A DNA stretch of 64,000 nucleotides from RPRB01 sp035519675. GTDB taxonomy: Bacteria; Myxococcota; Myxococcia; Myxococcales; Myxococcaceae. Shown piece by piece: positions 51,669 through 60,617 of this stretch (its first letter is position 1; every line of letters begins with the position of its first letter). Location of the stretch: assembly GCA_035519675.1 (NCBI GenBank), contig DATIWB010000077.1, forward strand, positions 37,612-101,611, in the 5' to 3' direction. A program made the position numbers and the translations under genes. The notes beneath the pieces are model-generated. The model did not search any database, was not told where the DNA came from, and worked only from the letters and a program-made list of their open reading frames with translations.

Positions 51669-51753
51669 TCTGAAGAGGCTCCGTCCAGTCTGCGCCCCGA
51701 GGGCGGTTTTTGCCTCCACCGCCTCGCGGGCCGTCGAGTGGCTGGCTTCACCA

Positions 51754-52554
51754 TCACCGTCGTGCCAACAGGCAGCGGAACCAGGCCGTCGCGCGATAAC
51801 TGCCGTCGGGCTGGCGGAACGGATCGATTGCCTTCGCGTAGGCCTGGGTCACGACCTCCTCGTCGATCTGCTCCATGGCCCTGACCGCGTTCCCCGTCGA
51901 CGTCAGACCACGCAATGCCGCAGTCCTGTCCGTATAGATCCAGGGGCTGTCGACGTCGAAGACCTCGATGGGTTCGAGTCCTGCGTCAATTGCGAACTGG
52001 CGCAGGACAGTTTCGTCGGACAACGCGAACGGCCCGGGTGCTCCCGGGGGCGGGGGCGGCAGGAGCGACTTGAGCGCGGTCAGCAAGGCGACCACTTCCA
52101 TGCCGTCGGGGTTTCCAAAGGTCATCACCACGACCGAGCCACCCCGCCTGGCGACCCGTCTCGCCTCGCGCAGCGCCGCTACCGGGTTCCCGGCGTACTG
52201 CAACGAATTGAAGCCGGTCACCACATCGAAGGTTTGGTCAGCGAACGGCAGTTCCTCCAGATCCCCTTGGCGGAAGTCGCCCGTCGGCACCCGCGATCGC
52301 GCGATCGACAGCATCGCCTCCGCCGCGTCCACGCCGGACACCTTGGCCCCACGCGCAGCAGCCATCTCTGCCGCCATGCCCGAGCCGCAGCCGGCGTCAA
52401 GATATCGGGTTCCCGGCCCAACGCGCGTGCGCTCGAGCACGGCATGGAAGACCGGGCGAACCGTTCCTTCCTGAAAGTCAGCCCAGTCCCGCGCGCGCGC
52501 ACCCCAGAGGCGGCCGTGTGCTTCCGAAGTCCTCGGCTTCGACTCGCGGCTCAT
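51754..52554 (-). CDS. SAM-dependent methyltransferase (UbiE/type 11)
   Basis: A 266-aa class I methyltransferase. GTRYLDAGCGSGMAAEMAA is the S-adenosylmethionine motif I, VSGVDAAEAMLSIARSRVP motif II, and LPFADQTFDVVTGFNSLQYA motif III/IV. The RRGGSVVVMTFGNPDGMEVV strand and a C-terminal helical tail follow. The substrate is unknown. The start at 52554 is an ATG. Confidence 0.93.
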   Translation of the reverse strand: MSRESKPRTSEAHGRLWGARARDWADFQEGTVRPVFHAVLERTRVGPGTRYLDAGCGSGMAAEMAAARGAKVSGVDAAEAMLSIARSRVPTGDFRQGDLEELPFADQTFDVVTGFNSLQYAGNPVAALREARRVARRGGSVVVMTFGNPDGMEVVALLTALKSLLPPPPPGAPGPFALSDETVLRQFAIDAGLEPIEVFDVDSPWIYTDRTAALRGLTSTGNAVRAMEQIDEEVVTQAYAKAIDPFRQPDGSYRATAWFRCLLARR

Positions 52555-52591
52555 GTGCGACCCTCACCATCTCACGTGGCATCGGTCGACG

Positions 52592-52770
52592 TCAGTCCAG
52601 CCCGAGCTCGCTCCGGAGGGCTCCGACATCGAAGCGCTCGGCGAGGAGCACGTCGAGCGTCTTCGAGATAGCCACCCCCGACCCATCCAGAGCGGTGACC
52701 AGCCAGGAGCGTTGGCGGGAGACGAGAACGGGACCGAGGTGGAAGATCTGGACCCGGCCTGCGCCAGTTC
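52592..52770 (-). pseudogene. Coding-like orphan fragment, unidentified
   Basis: The minus strand from 52770 to the stop at 52592 has strongly coding-like codons (nearly all G/C third positions) and reads RVQIFHLGPVLVSRQRSWLV, TALDGSGVAISKTLDVLLAE and RFDVGALRSELGLD. It has no plausible start: upstream in-frame codons run into the tRNA-Asn gene. It looks like the C-terminus of a gene whose start is lost, or the tail of a gene interrupted at the tRNA. I do not recognise the family. Confidence 0.35.
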
Positions 52771-52854
52771 GACCGCCGCTAACGGATTCGATCCTGAGGC
52801 CCTTGGCTCCGGAGGCTCGCGGGCTCTGGCTCACCTGAGGGCGGAAGTCCGATG

Positions 52855-52927
52855 CTCCCCGACGTGGACTCGAACCACGGACATGGTGATTAACAGTCAC
52901 CCGCTCTACCAGCTGAGCTATCGGGGA
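52855..52927 (-). tRNA. tRNA-Asn (GTT)
   Basis: The minus strand folds into a complete cloverleaf of 73 nt. The acceptor stem TCCCCGA (52921-52927) pairs with TCGGGGA (52856-52862); the D arm AGCTCAGCTGGTAGAGC, anticodon loop CTGTTAA (anticodon GTT) and T arm GTGGTTCGAGTCCAC are normal, and the discriminator is G. The 3' CCA is not encoded. Confidence 0.95.
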
Positions 52928-53402
52928 ATGAGAGCGGCGTGTCTACGAAACGGGACGCGGACCTGTCAACCGAGTGGAGCTAGGCCGGATCTGACCGTCT
53001 CTAGGGCACCGGCCGGGGAACACCCAGGCGTGGCACCGGCGCAGTCCCCGGTCGGGCCGAGCTGGCAGGGCGCCCGCAACGCGTTTGGAGCAACCCGGGT
53101 CCTGCCAGCTGTTCCTGTACAACCGTGCGCTCGGGTCGGCCCAGGCCTCATCCCGCCCGCCGCCTTCCTCCTGGGCCGCTCCTGGGAGCAGGGCGAGGAC
53201 GGCGGCCGGGGCTGCTTCGAGCGGCACGGCGCACGCTGGTCGGTCGACCCGGAGCACCTGCCGGGTGATGGCGGAGGTCATCGGGTACCCGAGGGAGCAC
53301 CAAAGACACGCGCGGCACCAGACGGCACGCCCGACTTCCGTTCCGGCACCCCGGAGTGCCCCGAGGCCGGTCGACCCCACTGAGGGTGTAGGGTCGGGGG
53401 GT
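52928..53402. other. 475-bp region with no supported gene upstream of the Ser/Thr kinase
   Basis: Between tRNA-Asn and the kinase gene there are several overlapping open frames on both strands, but none has a recognisable domain, ribosome binding site or consistent codon bias. No repeat or palindrome of note was seen. It holds at least the promoter of the kinase gene. Confidence 0.45.
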
Positions 53403-55913
53403 ATGCGCTTGGCGTCGGGGATCCGGCTGGGACCCTATGAGGTGCTGGCACTCCTGGGAACGGGCGGGATGGCCGAGGTCTACCGGGCGAGGGACACCCG
53501 ACTCGGACGCGAGGTCGCGATCAAGGTGGTCTCGGAGGCACTGGGCGCGAACAGCGCCTTCGTGGAGCGCTTCGAGCGAGAAGCGCGGCTGGTCGGCTCG
53601 GTGACCCACCCGAACGTCGTCGCCCTCCATGACGTGGGCGTCCACGACGGTCAGCCCTACTTCGTCACCGAGCTGCTCCAGGGCGAGACGCTCCGAAGCC
53701 GGCTCGGCAAGGGGGCCGTTCCGCTGCCCACTGCGCTGGATTGGGCGACGCAGATCGCGCAGGGCCTGGCCGCGGCGCACGCGCGCGGCATCGTCCACCG
53801 CGACCTCAAGCCGGAGAACGTGCTGGTGACCCGAGAGGGGCACGTGAAGCTCCTCGACTTCGGGATCGCCAAGATGCTCGCCGCGGCGCGCGACTCCGAA
53901 GTGGTCGACGGAACGGCATCACACGACCTGCTCCAGGAAACCGTGTCCTCGGGCTCCAACAAGACATCCACCGGGTTGATCATCGGGACACCGGGGTACA
54001 TGTCGCCGGAGCAGCTGCGAGGAGACCCGGTGGACGCCCGGACCGATCTCTTCAGCCTCGGTGCCGTGCTCCAGGAGCTCCTCTCGGGCCAGCGCGCCTT
54101 CCCCGGAGCCACGGCCGTCGACAGCAGCTACGCGATTCTCCATCACGATCCCGAGCCGCTGCCGACCTCAACTCCGCCTGCGGTCGCTCAGGTCGTCCAC
54201 CGGTGCCTGGAAAAGGATCCCGACCGACGATTCCAGTCAGCACGAGACCTCGCCTTCCACCTCGAGGTTCTGCGGGCACCGACGACGGCCGCGGTGGTCG
54301 CTCGGGGGCTGCCAGGCCCGGGCTCCCGCCGCTGGTGGTGGATCGGCGCGGCGGCGGCCTGCCTGGTCGGGGTCGGGAGTGCGCTCTGGGCAGTCGGGGC
54401 GGGCGAAAGGTTCGGCTCGGCGCTCAGGCATGGAGCCGGCGTCGAGCCGGGACGCGCCCAGCCTGCGGCAGCGATGCCGTCGATCGCGGTGCTGCCGTTC
54501 GTGAATCTCAGCTCGGACAAGGAGCAGGAGTATTTCTCGGACGGGATCACCGAGGAGCTCGTCGATGCGCTCGCCCGCGTGAAGGGGCTGAAGGTCGCCG
54601 GGCGGGCATCGTCGTTCCACTTCAAAGGAAAGAACGAGGATCTCCGCGCGATCGGCGAGGCACTGGGGGTGACCAGCATCGTCGAAGGGTCGGTCCGGAA
54701 GCAGGGAAACCAGGTGCGCATCACCGCCCAGCTGATCAAGGTCGCGGACGGCTTTCACCTCTGGTCGCGAACCTACGACGGCGACCTGGCCAACGTCTTC
54801 GACCTTCAAGAAAAGATTGCCCGAGCGATCACCAGCGAGCTGAGGGTGGTGCTCCAGGGAGACCAGCAGAACCGGCTGGTCCCGGTGGCCACCAGGAACC
54901 CGGAGGCATACGCGCTCTTTCTCCAGGCAACCGCGATCTTCAACCGCCGGGACGGCCACCGTTTCCCCGATGGAATCGCCGAGATCGAGCAGGCGCTCCG
55001 CCTGGATCCCGGATATGCGCGGGCGTGGTCCCGCCTGGCCACCCTCCGGGGCCTGAGCCCCACCTACCAGCCGAACGATCCTCAGTCCGCGCTCGCGGCC
55101 GCGGACGAGGCCGCTCATCGTGCCATCGAGCTCGACCCTTCTCTCGCGGAGCCTCAGGCCGTCCTGGGACTCGTTTCCAATTCCCGGAGGCAATTCCTGG
55201 AGGCGGATGCCGCCTATCGCCGCGCGCTGGAGATCGATCCGGACGACGTCACCGCGAACTTCTGGTTCGCAATTAACCTGATCACCGAGGGCTACGTGCG
55301 CCGGGGGACCGAGCACCTGGACAGGGCCCTCGCAGCCGACCCGATGTATCCGAACGCGCTGAACTGGCGCAGCCTGACTGCCCTCGTCGATGGTGACCTC
55401 GATCTCGCCGAGCGGCTGAGCGAGCGGTCCCGCGACGCCGGACTGGCGTACCTGGGCATTGCGGCTTCCTACGTCTCGGAGCTGCGCGGTCGACGGCCAG
55501 AGGCGGTGGCGCGCTTGAGCGAGGGATTGACCGTCGGGTTGGACGAGCTCCCCGATGGAGCGAGGGAGACGATCGCCCGTGGCGCGCTGGGCGATGTGCA
55601 GGCCCGCCGCGAGGCGCTGGCCCTGATCGACCGCTATCTCGCAAGCCGTCCTGCAGTGGTGAACGCCATCGTGCCCTACGCGCTCATGCGGCTCGGCAGG
55701 CCAGCGGAGGCGCTGGAGGTGCTCGCGCGTGGGCCCACTCGCAATGACGCGCTACCTCTTCCGACGCTCTGGTTGTTCATCGGTCGCGATGCCCGGACGC
55801 TGCCCGGCTTCTCCGAGGCGGCGCGGCGAATCGGGCTGGTCGAGGTGTGGGAACGCGAGGGCGCGCCGGACATGTGCCGGCGTGTCGAGCCCGGGAAATA
55901 CACCTGTCACTGA
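53403..55913 (+). CDS. Ser/Thr protein kinase with TolB-like and TPR extracytoplasmic domain
   Basis: An 836-aa receptor-type kinase. The cytoplasmic Pkn kinase domain (about 10-285) is complete: LLGTGGMAEVYRARDTRLG (Gly loop), VAIKVV (ATP Lys), HRDLKPENVL (about residue 134), LLDFGIAK and GTPGYMSPEQLRG. A membrane helix (about 311-331) separates it from a TolB/FlgO-like domain (AMPSIAVLPFVNLSSDKEQE, YFSDGITEELVDALA) and a TPR-rich C-terminus (about 490-800) with SLAEPQAVLGLVSNSRRQ. This kinase + TolB_N-like + TPR layout is common in myxobacteria and Acidobacteria, where it is thought to sense an extracellular state. The ATG at 53403 is the start. No operon partners. Confidence 0.93.
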   Translation: MRLASGIRLGPYEVLALLGTGGMAEVYRARDTRLGREVAIKVVSEALGANSAFVERFEREARLVGSVTHPNVVALHDVGVHDGQPYFVTELLQGETLRSRLGKGAVPLPTALDWATQIAQGLAAAHARGIVHRDLKPENVLVTREGHVKLLDFGIAKMLAAARDSEVVDGTASHDLLQETVSSGSNKTSTGLIIGTPGYMSPEQLRGDPVDARTDLFSLGAVLQELLSGQRAFPGATAVDSSYAILHHDPEPLPTSTPPAVAQVVHRCLEKDPDRRFQSARDLAFHLEVLRAPTTAAVVARGLPGPGSRRWWWIGAAAACLVGVGSALWAVGAGERFGSALRHGAGVEPGRAQPAAAMPSIAVLPFVNLSSDKEQEYFSDGITEELVDALARVKGLKVAGRASSFHFKGKNEDLRAIGEALGVTSIVEGSVRKQGNQVRITAQLIKVADGFHLWSRTYDGDLANVFDLQEKIARAITSELRVVLQGDQQNRLVPVATRNPEAYALFLQATAIFNRRDGHRFPDGIAEIEQALRLDPGYARAWSRLATLRGLSPTYQPNDPQSALAAADEAAHRAIELDPSLAEPQAVLGLVSNSRRQFLEADAAYRRALEIDPDDVTANFWFAINLITEGYVRRGTEHLDRALAADPMYPNALNWRSLTALVDGDLDLAERLSERSRDAGLAYLGIAASYVSELRGRRPEAVARLSEGLTVGLDELPDGARETIARGALGDVQARREALALIDRYLASRPAVVNAIVPYALMRLGRPAEALEVLARGPTRNDALPLPTLWLFIGRDARTLPGFSEAARRIGLVEVWEREGAPDMCRRVEPGKYTCH

Positions 55914-56042
55914 AGATCGGGGGCCCGCTGACACGACCAAGGGTGCTCGGGCGGAAGGGCAGGCAATGGAGCGCGGGCCTGGAGACGACTTGCAGTGGCG
56001 TCACAATGGATCGAGGCCCCCGTCGATGACCAGCGCGCGGTT

Positions 56043-56849
56043 CTACCGCTCCGGCCAACGGGGCGGCCGCTTCTCGATGAACGCGTCGATCCCCTCGGCC
56101 GCGTCCGGCTCGAGCATGCTCGAGGCCATCGACTCGCTGGCCGTCGCGTACGCACCTTCGAGGGGCTGGTCGATCTGCCGGTAGAAGGCGCGCTTTCCAG
56201 TCGCGACGACCTTGCCGCTCCGGGCCAGGACGATGCTCGCCAGCCGTGCCACCTCGGCGTCGAGGGACGCCGCGGGAACGACCCGGTTCACCAGGCCCCA
56301 GCCGAGGGCGGTGGGCGCGTCGAACAGCTCTCCGGTGAGCAGCATCTCCAGCGCGCGCTTGCGGCCGATGTTCCGCGCGACGCCGACTGCGGGGGTGGAG
56401 CAGAAGATCCCCACGTTCACCCCGGGCAGCGCGAAGCGCGCCTCGTCCGACGCCACCGCCAGATCGCACATCGAGACGAGCTGGCATCCCGCCGCCGTGG
56501 CGATGCCGTGCACGCGGGCAATGATCGGCTGCGGGATCTCGGTCATCTTGACCATCATCCGGCTGGCATCGGCAAAGAGCTTCTGCTGCCACGACTTGTC
56601 GGCGCTATGCGCGCGCATCTCCTTGAGGTCGTGGCCGGCGCAGAAACCCCTCCCCGCACCGGCGAGGACGACGACGCGCGCAGTGCGGTCCGCCCTGAGC
56701 GCGTCGAGCTCTCTTTCCAGCGCGGCGATCATCGCGGTCGACAGCGGATTGAATCGTTCGCCCCGATTCAGGGTCAGGGTCACCACCCCGCGGTCGTCTC
56801 GCCGCAGGACAAAGGGCGTCTCGCCGGCGGCCCCTTCGATCGCATTCAT
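56043..56849 (-). CDS. Enoyl-CoA hydratase/isomerase
   Basis: A 268-aa crotonase-fold enzyme. TLNRGERFNPLSTAMIAALE, VVVLAGAGRGFCAGHDLKEM (oxyanion hole GxG region and A-G-H-D-L) and TAAGCQLVSMCDLAVASDEA with RFALPGVNVGIFCSTPAVGV are typical. The FCAGHDLKEM and the later IGRKRALEMLLTGELFDAPT region fit an enoyl-CoA hydratase-like enzyme. The catalytic Glu pair cannot be resolved with certainty, so another crotonase activity is possible. It lies 17 bp downstream of the broken HYR gene fragment on the same strand. Confidence 0.9.
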   Translation of the reverse strand: MNAIEGAAGETPFVLRRDDRGVVTLTLNRGERFNPLSTAMIAALERELDALRADRTARVVVLAGAGRGFCAGHDLKEMRAHSADKSWQQKLFADASRMMVKMTEIPQPIIARVHGIATAAGCQLVSMCDLAVASDEARFALPGVNVGIFCSTPAVGVARNIGRKRALEMLLTGELFDAPTALGWGLVNRVVPAASLDAEVARLASIVLARSGKVVATGKRAFYRQIDQPLEGAYATASESMASSMLEPDAAEGIDAFIEKRPPRWPER

Positions 56850-56866
56850 GCCCGTTCACCTCGCAC

Positions 56867-57218
56867 TCAATGCCCCTGGTCGTGAGGGACGGTCACCGTC
56901 GTGGCGCCGGCGGTGGTGTTCCCCGACGCGTCCGCACATGAAACACCCGCCGTATAGACCCGTCCACTGCCGCCCCCGGCGCGCTCGGCGCGGAGCCGGA
57001 CGCCGAGCATAACCGGACTCGGCTTCGGTCGGGGATCGCTGATGATCCAGTCGGGGTCGGTGTTGCCGCTGCCAGGGCCCAGGACCGGCTCGTTGCTGGT
57101 CACCGAGATGATCTTGCACTTGGGTGACGCGTCGCAGAGGTCGGTCGCGGTCGCCGTGATCAGGACCGGCACCAGCTTGTGATTGGGCGGCCAGAGCGTG
57201 CTGGGACTGGCGGCGATC
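56867..57218 (-). pseudogene. HYR-type surface protein, C-terminal fragment (piece D)
   Basis: The minus strand from about 57218 to the stop at 56867 codes for SIAASPSTLWPPNHKLVPVL, then DASPKCKIISVTSNEPVLGP and GRVYTAGVSCADASGNTTAG with VPHDQGH at the end. This is the common C-terminus of HYR-domain surface proteins. It lacks any start; the homology breaks at 57218-57222, where a fragment of the same kind of protein continues on the opposite strand. Confidence 0.62.
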
Positions 57219-57740
57219 GAACGTGGGCGGCCGACGACTCCCCCGCTGCGGATGTCACGATCGCCGGCCACTTCGATCTGGCCAACGGAACCGTTCTCAC
57301 CATCAACCTGCCTGGGGAGAAGGAAGGTGCGGTCGGGCTGGTCACCGTGACGCCCGTCGTCGACACCACGCCACCCCAGATCACCTGCCCCACGAACATC
57401 ACCACCCCGCAAGACCGGGCGACGTGCACGGCGGTGACGACCTTCTGCCCGACGGTTTCGGACGATTGTTCCGCGAGCGTGGTCTGTAGCCCGCCGTCGG
57501 GCACGGCGTTCCCGCTCGGGACCACGACGCGAACACCGCCGAGATTCACCCCGGCTATGCGGTGGCGGTCCGGATCCAGGAGGACCCGAGCAAGCCCGAG
57601 CAATGGGCCTTCTTCTACCGGAGGCGCGGCAACAACGGCGGCTGCGGGAGCAAGACCTATCGCCGCTGCGCGACCACGTTCCAGTTGCCGCTCTCGTTCC
57701 CCGGGGTTCCTCCCGGCAAGGTCCTCAAGTCTGCGGACGT
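57219..57740 (+). pseudogene. HYR-type surface protein, inverted middle fragments (pieces C and B)
   Basis: On the plus strand, frame 2 from about 57221 reads TWAADDSPAADVTIAGHFDL to VDTTPPQITCPTNITTPQDR and VVCSPPSGTAFPLGTTT (a HYR repeat, piece C). After about 57531 the frame changes to frame 1: TAEIHPGYAVAVRIQEDPSK then PEQWAFFYRRRGNNGGCGSK and GVPPGKVLKSADV (piece B). The two pieces end at about 57740, where the remaining part of the gene is back on the minus strand. Neither piece has a start or stop of its own. Confidence 0.6.
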
Positions 57741-57741
57741 T

Positions 57742-58211
57742 CATGTGGATGCCCACCCGGGATGGTCGGCGCAATCGATGCTGGGAACGCCGACCACGAC
57801 CGCCAGGGGGTCGTGTCCGCTCGGCTCGACACCATCGGGCTGAGGACAGGTCAGGCCCGGGTTCACGAAGGACCTCATGAAACAGCGGACGTCGCGGTCA
57901 CGTTGCTCATCGTCCCTGGAATCGACCACCGCGCGCAGCTCCCTCCACCACTGGTTGGCCGCGCCGAAGGAGGTGTCGGTGAAGTGATCGATGGTCTCGT
58001 CGGAGTCGAACTCGAGATGCACCCGCGCATCGGCGTGCTGGGTGTCGTAGAGCTCCCCTCCCGGGGAGTGCAGATTCATCGGGTAGTCATCGTCCAGGCC
58101 CTCGTCGCTCTTGGTCTCCCAGACGACGAGAGCCCGGTAGACGCTGACATTGTTGAGGAAGTCGATTCGCGACGGGCAGCTCGCGTGGGAGCAGTCCCAA
58201 ACAAGGCACAT
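57742..58211 (-). pseudogene. HYR-type surface protein, N-terminal-side fragment (piece A)
   Basis: The minus strand from 58211 reads MCLVWDCSHASCPSRIDFLN, then YRALVVWETKSDEGLDDDYP, SDETIDHFTDTSFGAANQWW and finally VVVGVPSIDCADHPGWAS just before TGA at about 57742. This leads naturally into piece B: joining at a shared CAC gives GWASTAEIHP in frame. There is no ribosome binding site at 58211 and no signal peptide, so the original gene start is also lost. Confidence 0.58.
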
Positions 58212-58261
58212 GGCAAGTGAGGCGAATCGAGGTGACGGGTCCTCCCGCCGGAGGCCGGGCG

Positions 58262-58441
58262 CTACCGATACGCCGAGGACTTCTTCGTGGTCTGAACGTT
58301 GAAGTGGCTGAGGACCGGCTCGACGGCCGCGGCGCTCTTGCACTCCGGGCATTCCGCCGGCCGAGTCTCGTGCTCCTTGAGGCTCATGTGGGCGGTGAAC
58401 TGCTTGCCGCAGGTTCTGCAGAGGTACTCGTAGTCGGGCAT
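58262..58441 (-). CDS. FmdB-family zinc ribbon protein
   Basis: A 59-aa FmdB/RRP-type zinc ribbon: MPDYEYLCRTCGKQFTAHMS with Cys8/Cys11 and HETRPAECPECKSAAA with the second Cys pair. Such proteins are regulators or assembly factors of unknown mechanism. The ATG at 58441 follows an acceptable GGAGG at 58453-58457. Confidence 0.92.
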   Translation of the reverse strand: MPDYEYLCRTCGKQFTAHMSLKEHETRPAECPECKSAAAVEPVLSHFNVQTTKKSSAYR

Positions 58442-58757
58442 GGCACTGACCTCCGGGGCCGGAAGCCGCAATAGCCTCCGATTCGAGCGGGGAAGCAAGC
58501 GCGGCGCGCCATCCGGCAAGACGTCTCGTCGGATCGCCCGCTCAGCGGCGCGGGCGAGCAGCTCGGTGCGGCCGTGCAACCTGGAACCGCCAGTGAAGGG
58601 CCGACCTCAAGACGGCCCAGTGGCGTGAAACGCTCGGATCTCTTCGGTATTCTCGCTCCCAGGGGCGGCGAGGCCGTGGGCTGCGGGGCAGAAGACTCCC
58701 TCGGCGAGCGGCGCCGACGTCTCCAGGAGATGCCTGGCGCGACCTCCAGGTCCAGGC
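58442..58757. other. 316-bp region with no supported gene
   Basis: Only Arg/Pro-rich open frames occur, without domain or ribosome binding site. It separates the FmdB gene promoter from the 3' end of the polytopic membrane protein gene (both on the minus strand). No repeat, tRNA or convincing hairpin was seen. Confidence 0.4.
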
Positions 58758-60617
58758 TCAGGGCGCGTCTGCCAGGTAGCGCTGCCCGTGTATCGGTCCG
58801 GACCGAACCTCGACCCCCACGGGCACCAGCCCGATCTTCCGGCCGGCGGGGAGCGTGCCGTCCTCCAGGACCAGGACCTCGTGGCGGCCCGGCCGGGTCC
58901 ACGGCTCCCGGATGAGCACCTGGCCGCCCCGCTCGCGGGCGAAGAGCTTCACCCACAGGGCGCAGGTCTGGAGCCGCTCCGGCCCGGTCTCGTTCACCAG
59001 CACCCCCCGTGAGATGGGGAGGGCCCGCGCCACCTCACGGCAGGCATCGCCGTTCGCGGTGCTTTCGAATCCGCGGGAGAGCGTCGCCACCAGCTCGGGG
59101 CCCCGCCAGAGCGGCAAGACGGCCCAGAGGAGCAGCACGGCGGCGCCGGCACCGAGCAGGACTCGGGGAACACGGGTCGCCGCCGGTACCCAGGCCGCCG
59201 CGGCGAGGGCCACCAGCGGCGCGAGATTGACGATGAGCCGAGGCTGGGGATTCCCGTTGTGGAAGACGGTCAGGAACGTGAGCTGGAAGAGCACCAGCGC
59301 GCCGAGCGGAAGCAGCACCCGCCGCGTCGCCACGGACCGCCAGGCCGCGAGGATCGAGCCGCAGAGAAGGGCCAGCACGACCCAGCGCACGTCGGGGGGC
59401 CACCAGGCCTCCCACGCGGCGCGGGGAAAGTAGAGCAGCCGCTCTCGCAGCGAGGCCGGCTCGATCGGAGCGCTGCCGAACGTCAAACCGGCGGCGAGCG
59501 TCTGGAGCCGCCAGGTGAAGGGCACCAGGATCCAGGCAATCATCGGCGTGAGCAGCCAGTTCCAGAGGAACCTCGCCCGCCGAGGAATCTCGGCCGCCAG
59601 CCAGACCCGCTCCCGCCAGAAGGCGAGCTCGACGAAGAGAAAGAGCAGCAGCGCTCCGACGGTGATCGGGCCCCGGGCATCGCGGAGGCTCACCTCCTGC
59701 CCGAAGACGGAGGCGCTCAGGCCTCCGGTGCTCACCAACCACCATCCACCCAGCAGCACCGTCAGGGCGAGCATGAGCAGCGCCAGGCCCACCGGGCTCC
59801 GCGCTCCCCGGAAGAGGGCCGAGAGCACGGCCCGCGGGGGCCGCACCACCCCGGCCTCGCCGGCCTCCACCATCAGCACCGCCAGGCCCAGCATCAGCCC
59901 GTCCTCGATGTTCACGTGAAAGAGCGCATTTCCGAGCAAGGCCACTGCCCAGGGCCGGAAGGCCCGGGAAGCACGCGAGGCGAGCCATGCCGCGGCCATC
60001 GCCAGGGTGAAGACCGCCGAGGGCACCTCCACCGTCCCGCTCACCGCGTGCGCGAACAGCTCCCGAGTGCCCATCAGAATTGGCGTGGAGACGGCCAGCA
60101 CCACAGTCGCCTCTCCAACCGCGGGGGCGACACACCGCGCGGCCAGTCCGAGCACCAGGAAGAGCAGGGCGGTGAAGACGACCGAGATGCCGATCTCGAC
60201 ACCGAGAGCGTTGGCCTCGCCGGTCAGCGCATGCGCCGGGGCGGCGGCAACCAGGAGGAGGGTCGACCCGGTCTCCGGGCCGGCGACGAGCGCCGCGAGC
60301 TCCAGCACGTCACCCCCGAGGAGGGCGTCGGCGGCCTCGACGTCGAGCATCGCTCGCCGGGCGGCGTCGCTCGCCAGCGCGTGGCGGTTGGGGACCTCGG
60401 GAAGAACGGCCACCAGGCGGAAGGCCACGGCGGTCGCCACGCCGAGTCCCACGATTCCCGACCGCGCCATCCAGCGGGCCTGGGCTCCCAGGCGGAGATG
60501 CGGAAGCTCGGTCGGCGCGGGAGTGGCGAGCTCGCCAATGCGGGACGTCACGGGGAGGCAAGCCTCGCTCGGCCGCGCGCCCGGAACCAGGGTGACCGGA
60601 TGGCCACACTGACCCAC
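58758..60617 (-). CDS. Polytopic membrane protein of unknown function (glycosyltransferase-39-like topology)
   Basis: A 619-aa protein with about 11-12 membrane segments (VGLGVATAVAFRLVAVLPEV, FTALLFLVLGLAARCVAPAV, LALLMLALTVLLGGWWLV, VLFQLTFLTVFHNGNPQPRL, VLLGAGAAVLLLWAVLPLW). It ends in a periplasmic 70-residue soluble tail (SRGVLVNETGPERLQTCALW). The layout, with an early charged loop after helix 1, resembles PMT/GT39-type or similar lipid-linked sugar transferases, but I cannot see the conserved catalytic acid, so the family is not fixed. The start GTG at 60617 directly follows the stop of the beta-propeller lipoprotein; an alternative ATG at 60470 removes the first 49 residues. Confidence 0.82.
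   Translation of the reverse strand: MGQCGHPVTLVPGARPSEACLPVTSRIGELATPAPTELPHLRLGAQARWMARSGIVGLGVATAVAFRLVAVLPEVPNRHALASDAARRAMLDVEAADALLGGDVLELAALVAGPETGSTLLLVAAAPAHALTGEANALGVEIGISVVFTALLFLVLGLAARCVAPAVGEATVVLAVSTPILMGTRELFAHAVSGTVEVPSAVFTLAMAAAWLASRASRAFRPWAVALLGNALFHVNIEDGLMLGLAVLMVEAGEAGVVRPPRAVLSALFRGARSPVGLALLMLALTVLLGGWWLVSTGGLSASVFGQEVSLRDARGPITVGALLLFLFVELAFWRERVWLAAEIPRRARFLWNWLLTPMIAWILVPFTWRLQTLAAGLTFGSAPIEPASLRERLLYFPRAAWEAWWPPDVRWVVLALLCGSILAAWRSVATRRVLLPLGALVLFQLTFLTVFHNGNPQPRLIVNLAPLVALAAAAWVPAATRVPRVLLGAGAAVLLLWAVLPLWRGPELVATLSRGFESTANGDACREVARALPISRGVLVNETGPERLQTCALWVKLFARERGGQVLIREPWTRPGRHEVLVLEDGTLPAGRKIGLVPVGVEVRSGPIHGQRYLADAP

Noticed and set aside
52943..53380. A 145-codon minus-strand frame before the Ser/Thr kinase
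   Set aside because: No start site, no domain, mixed codon bias.
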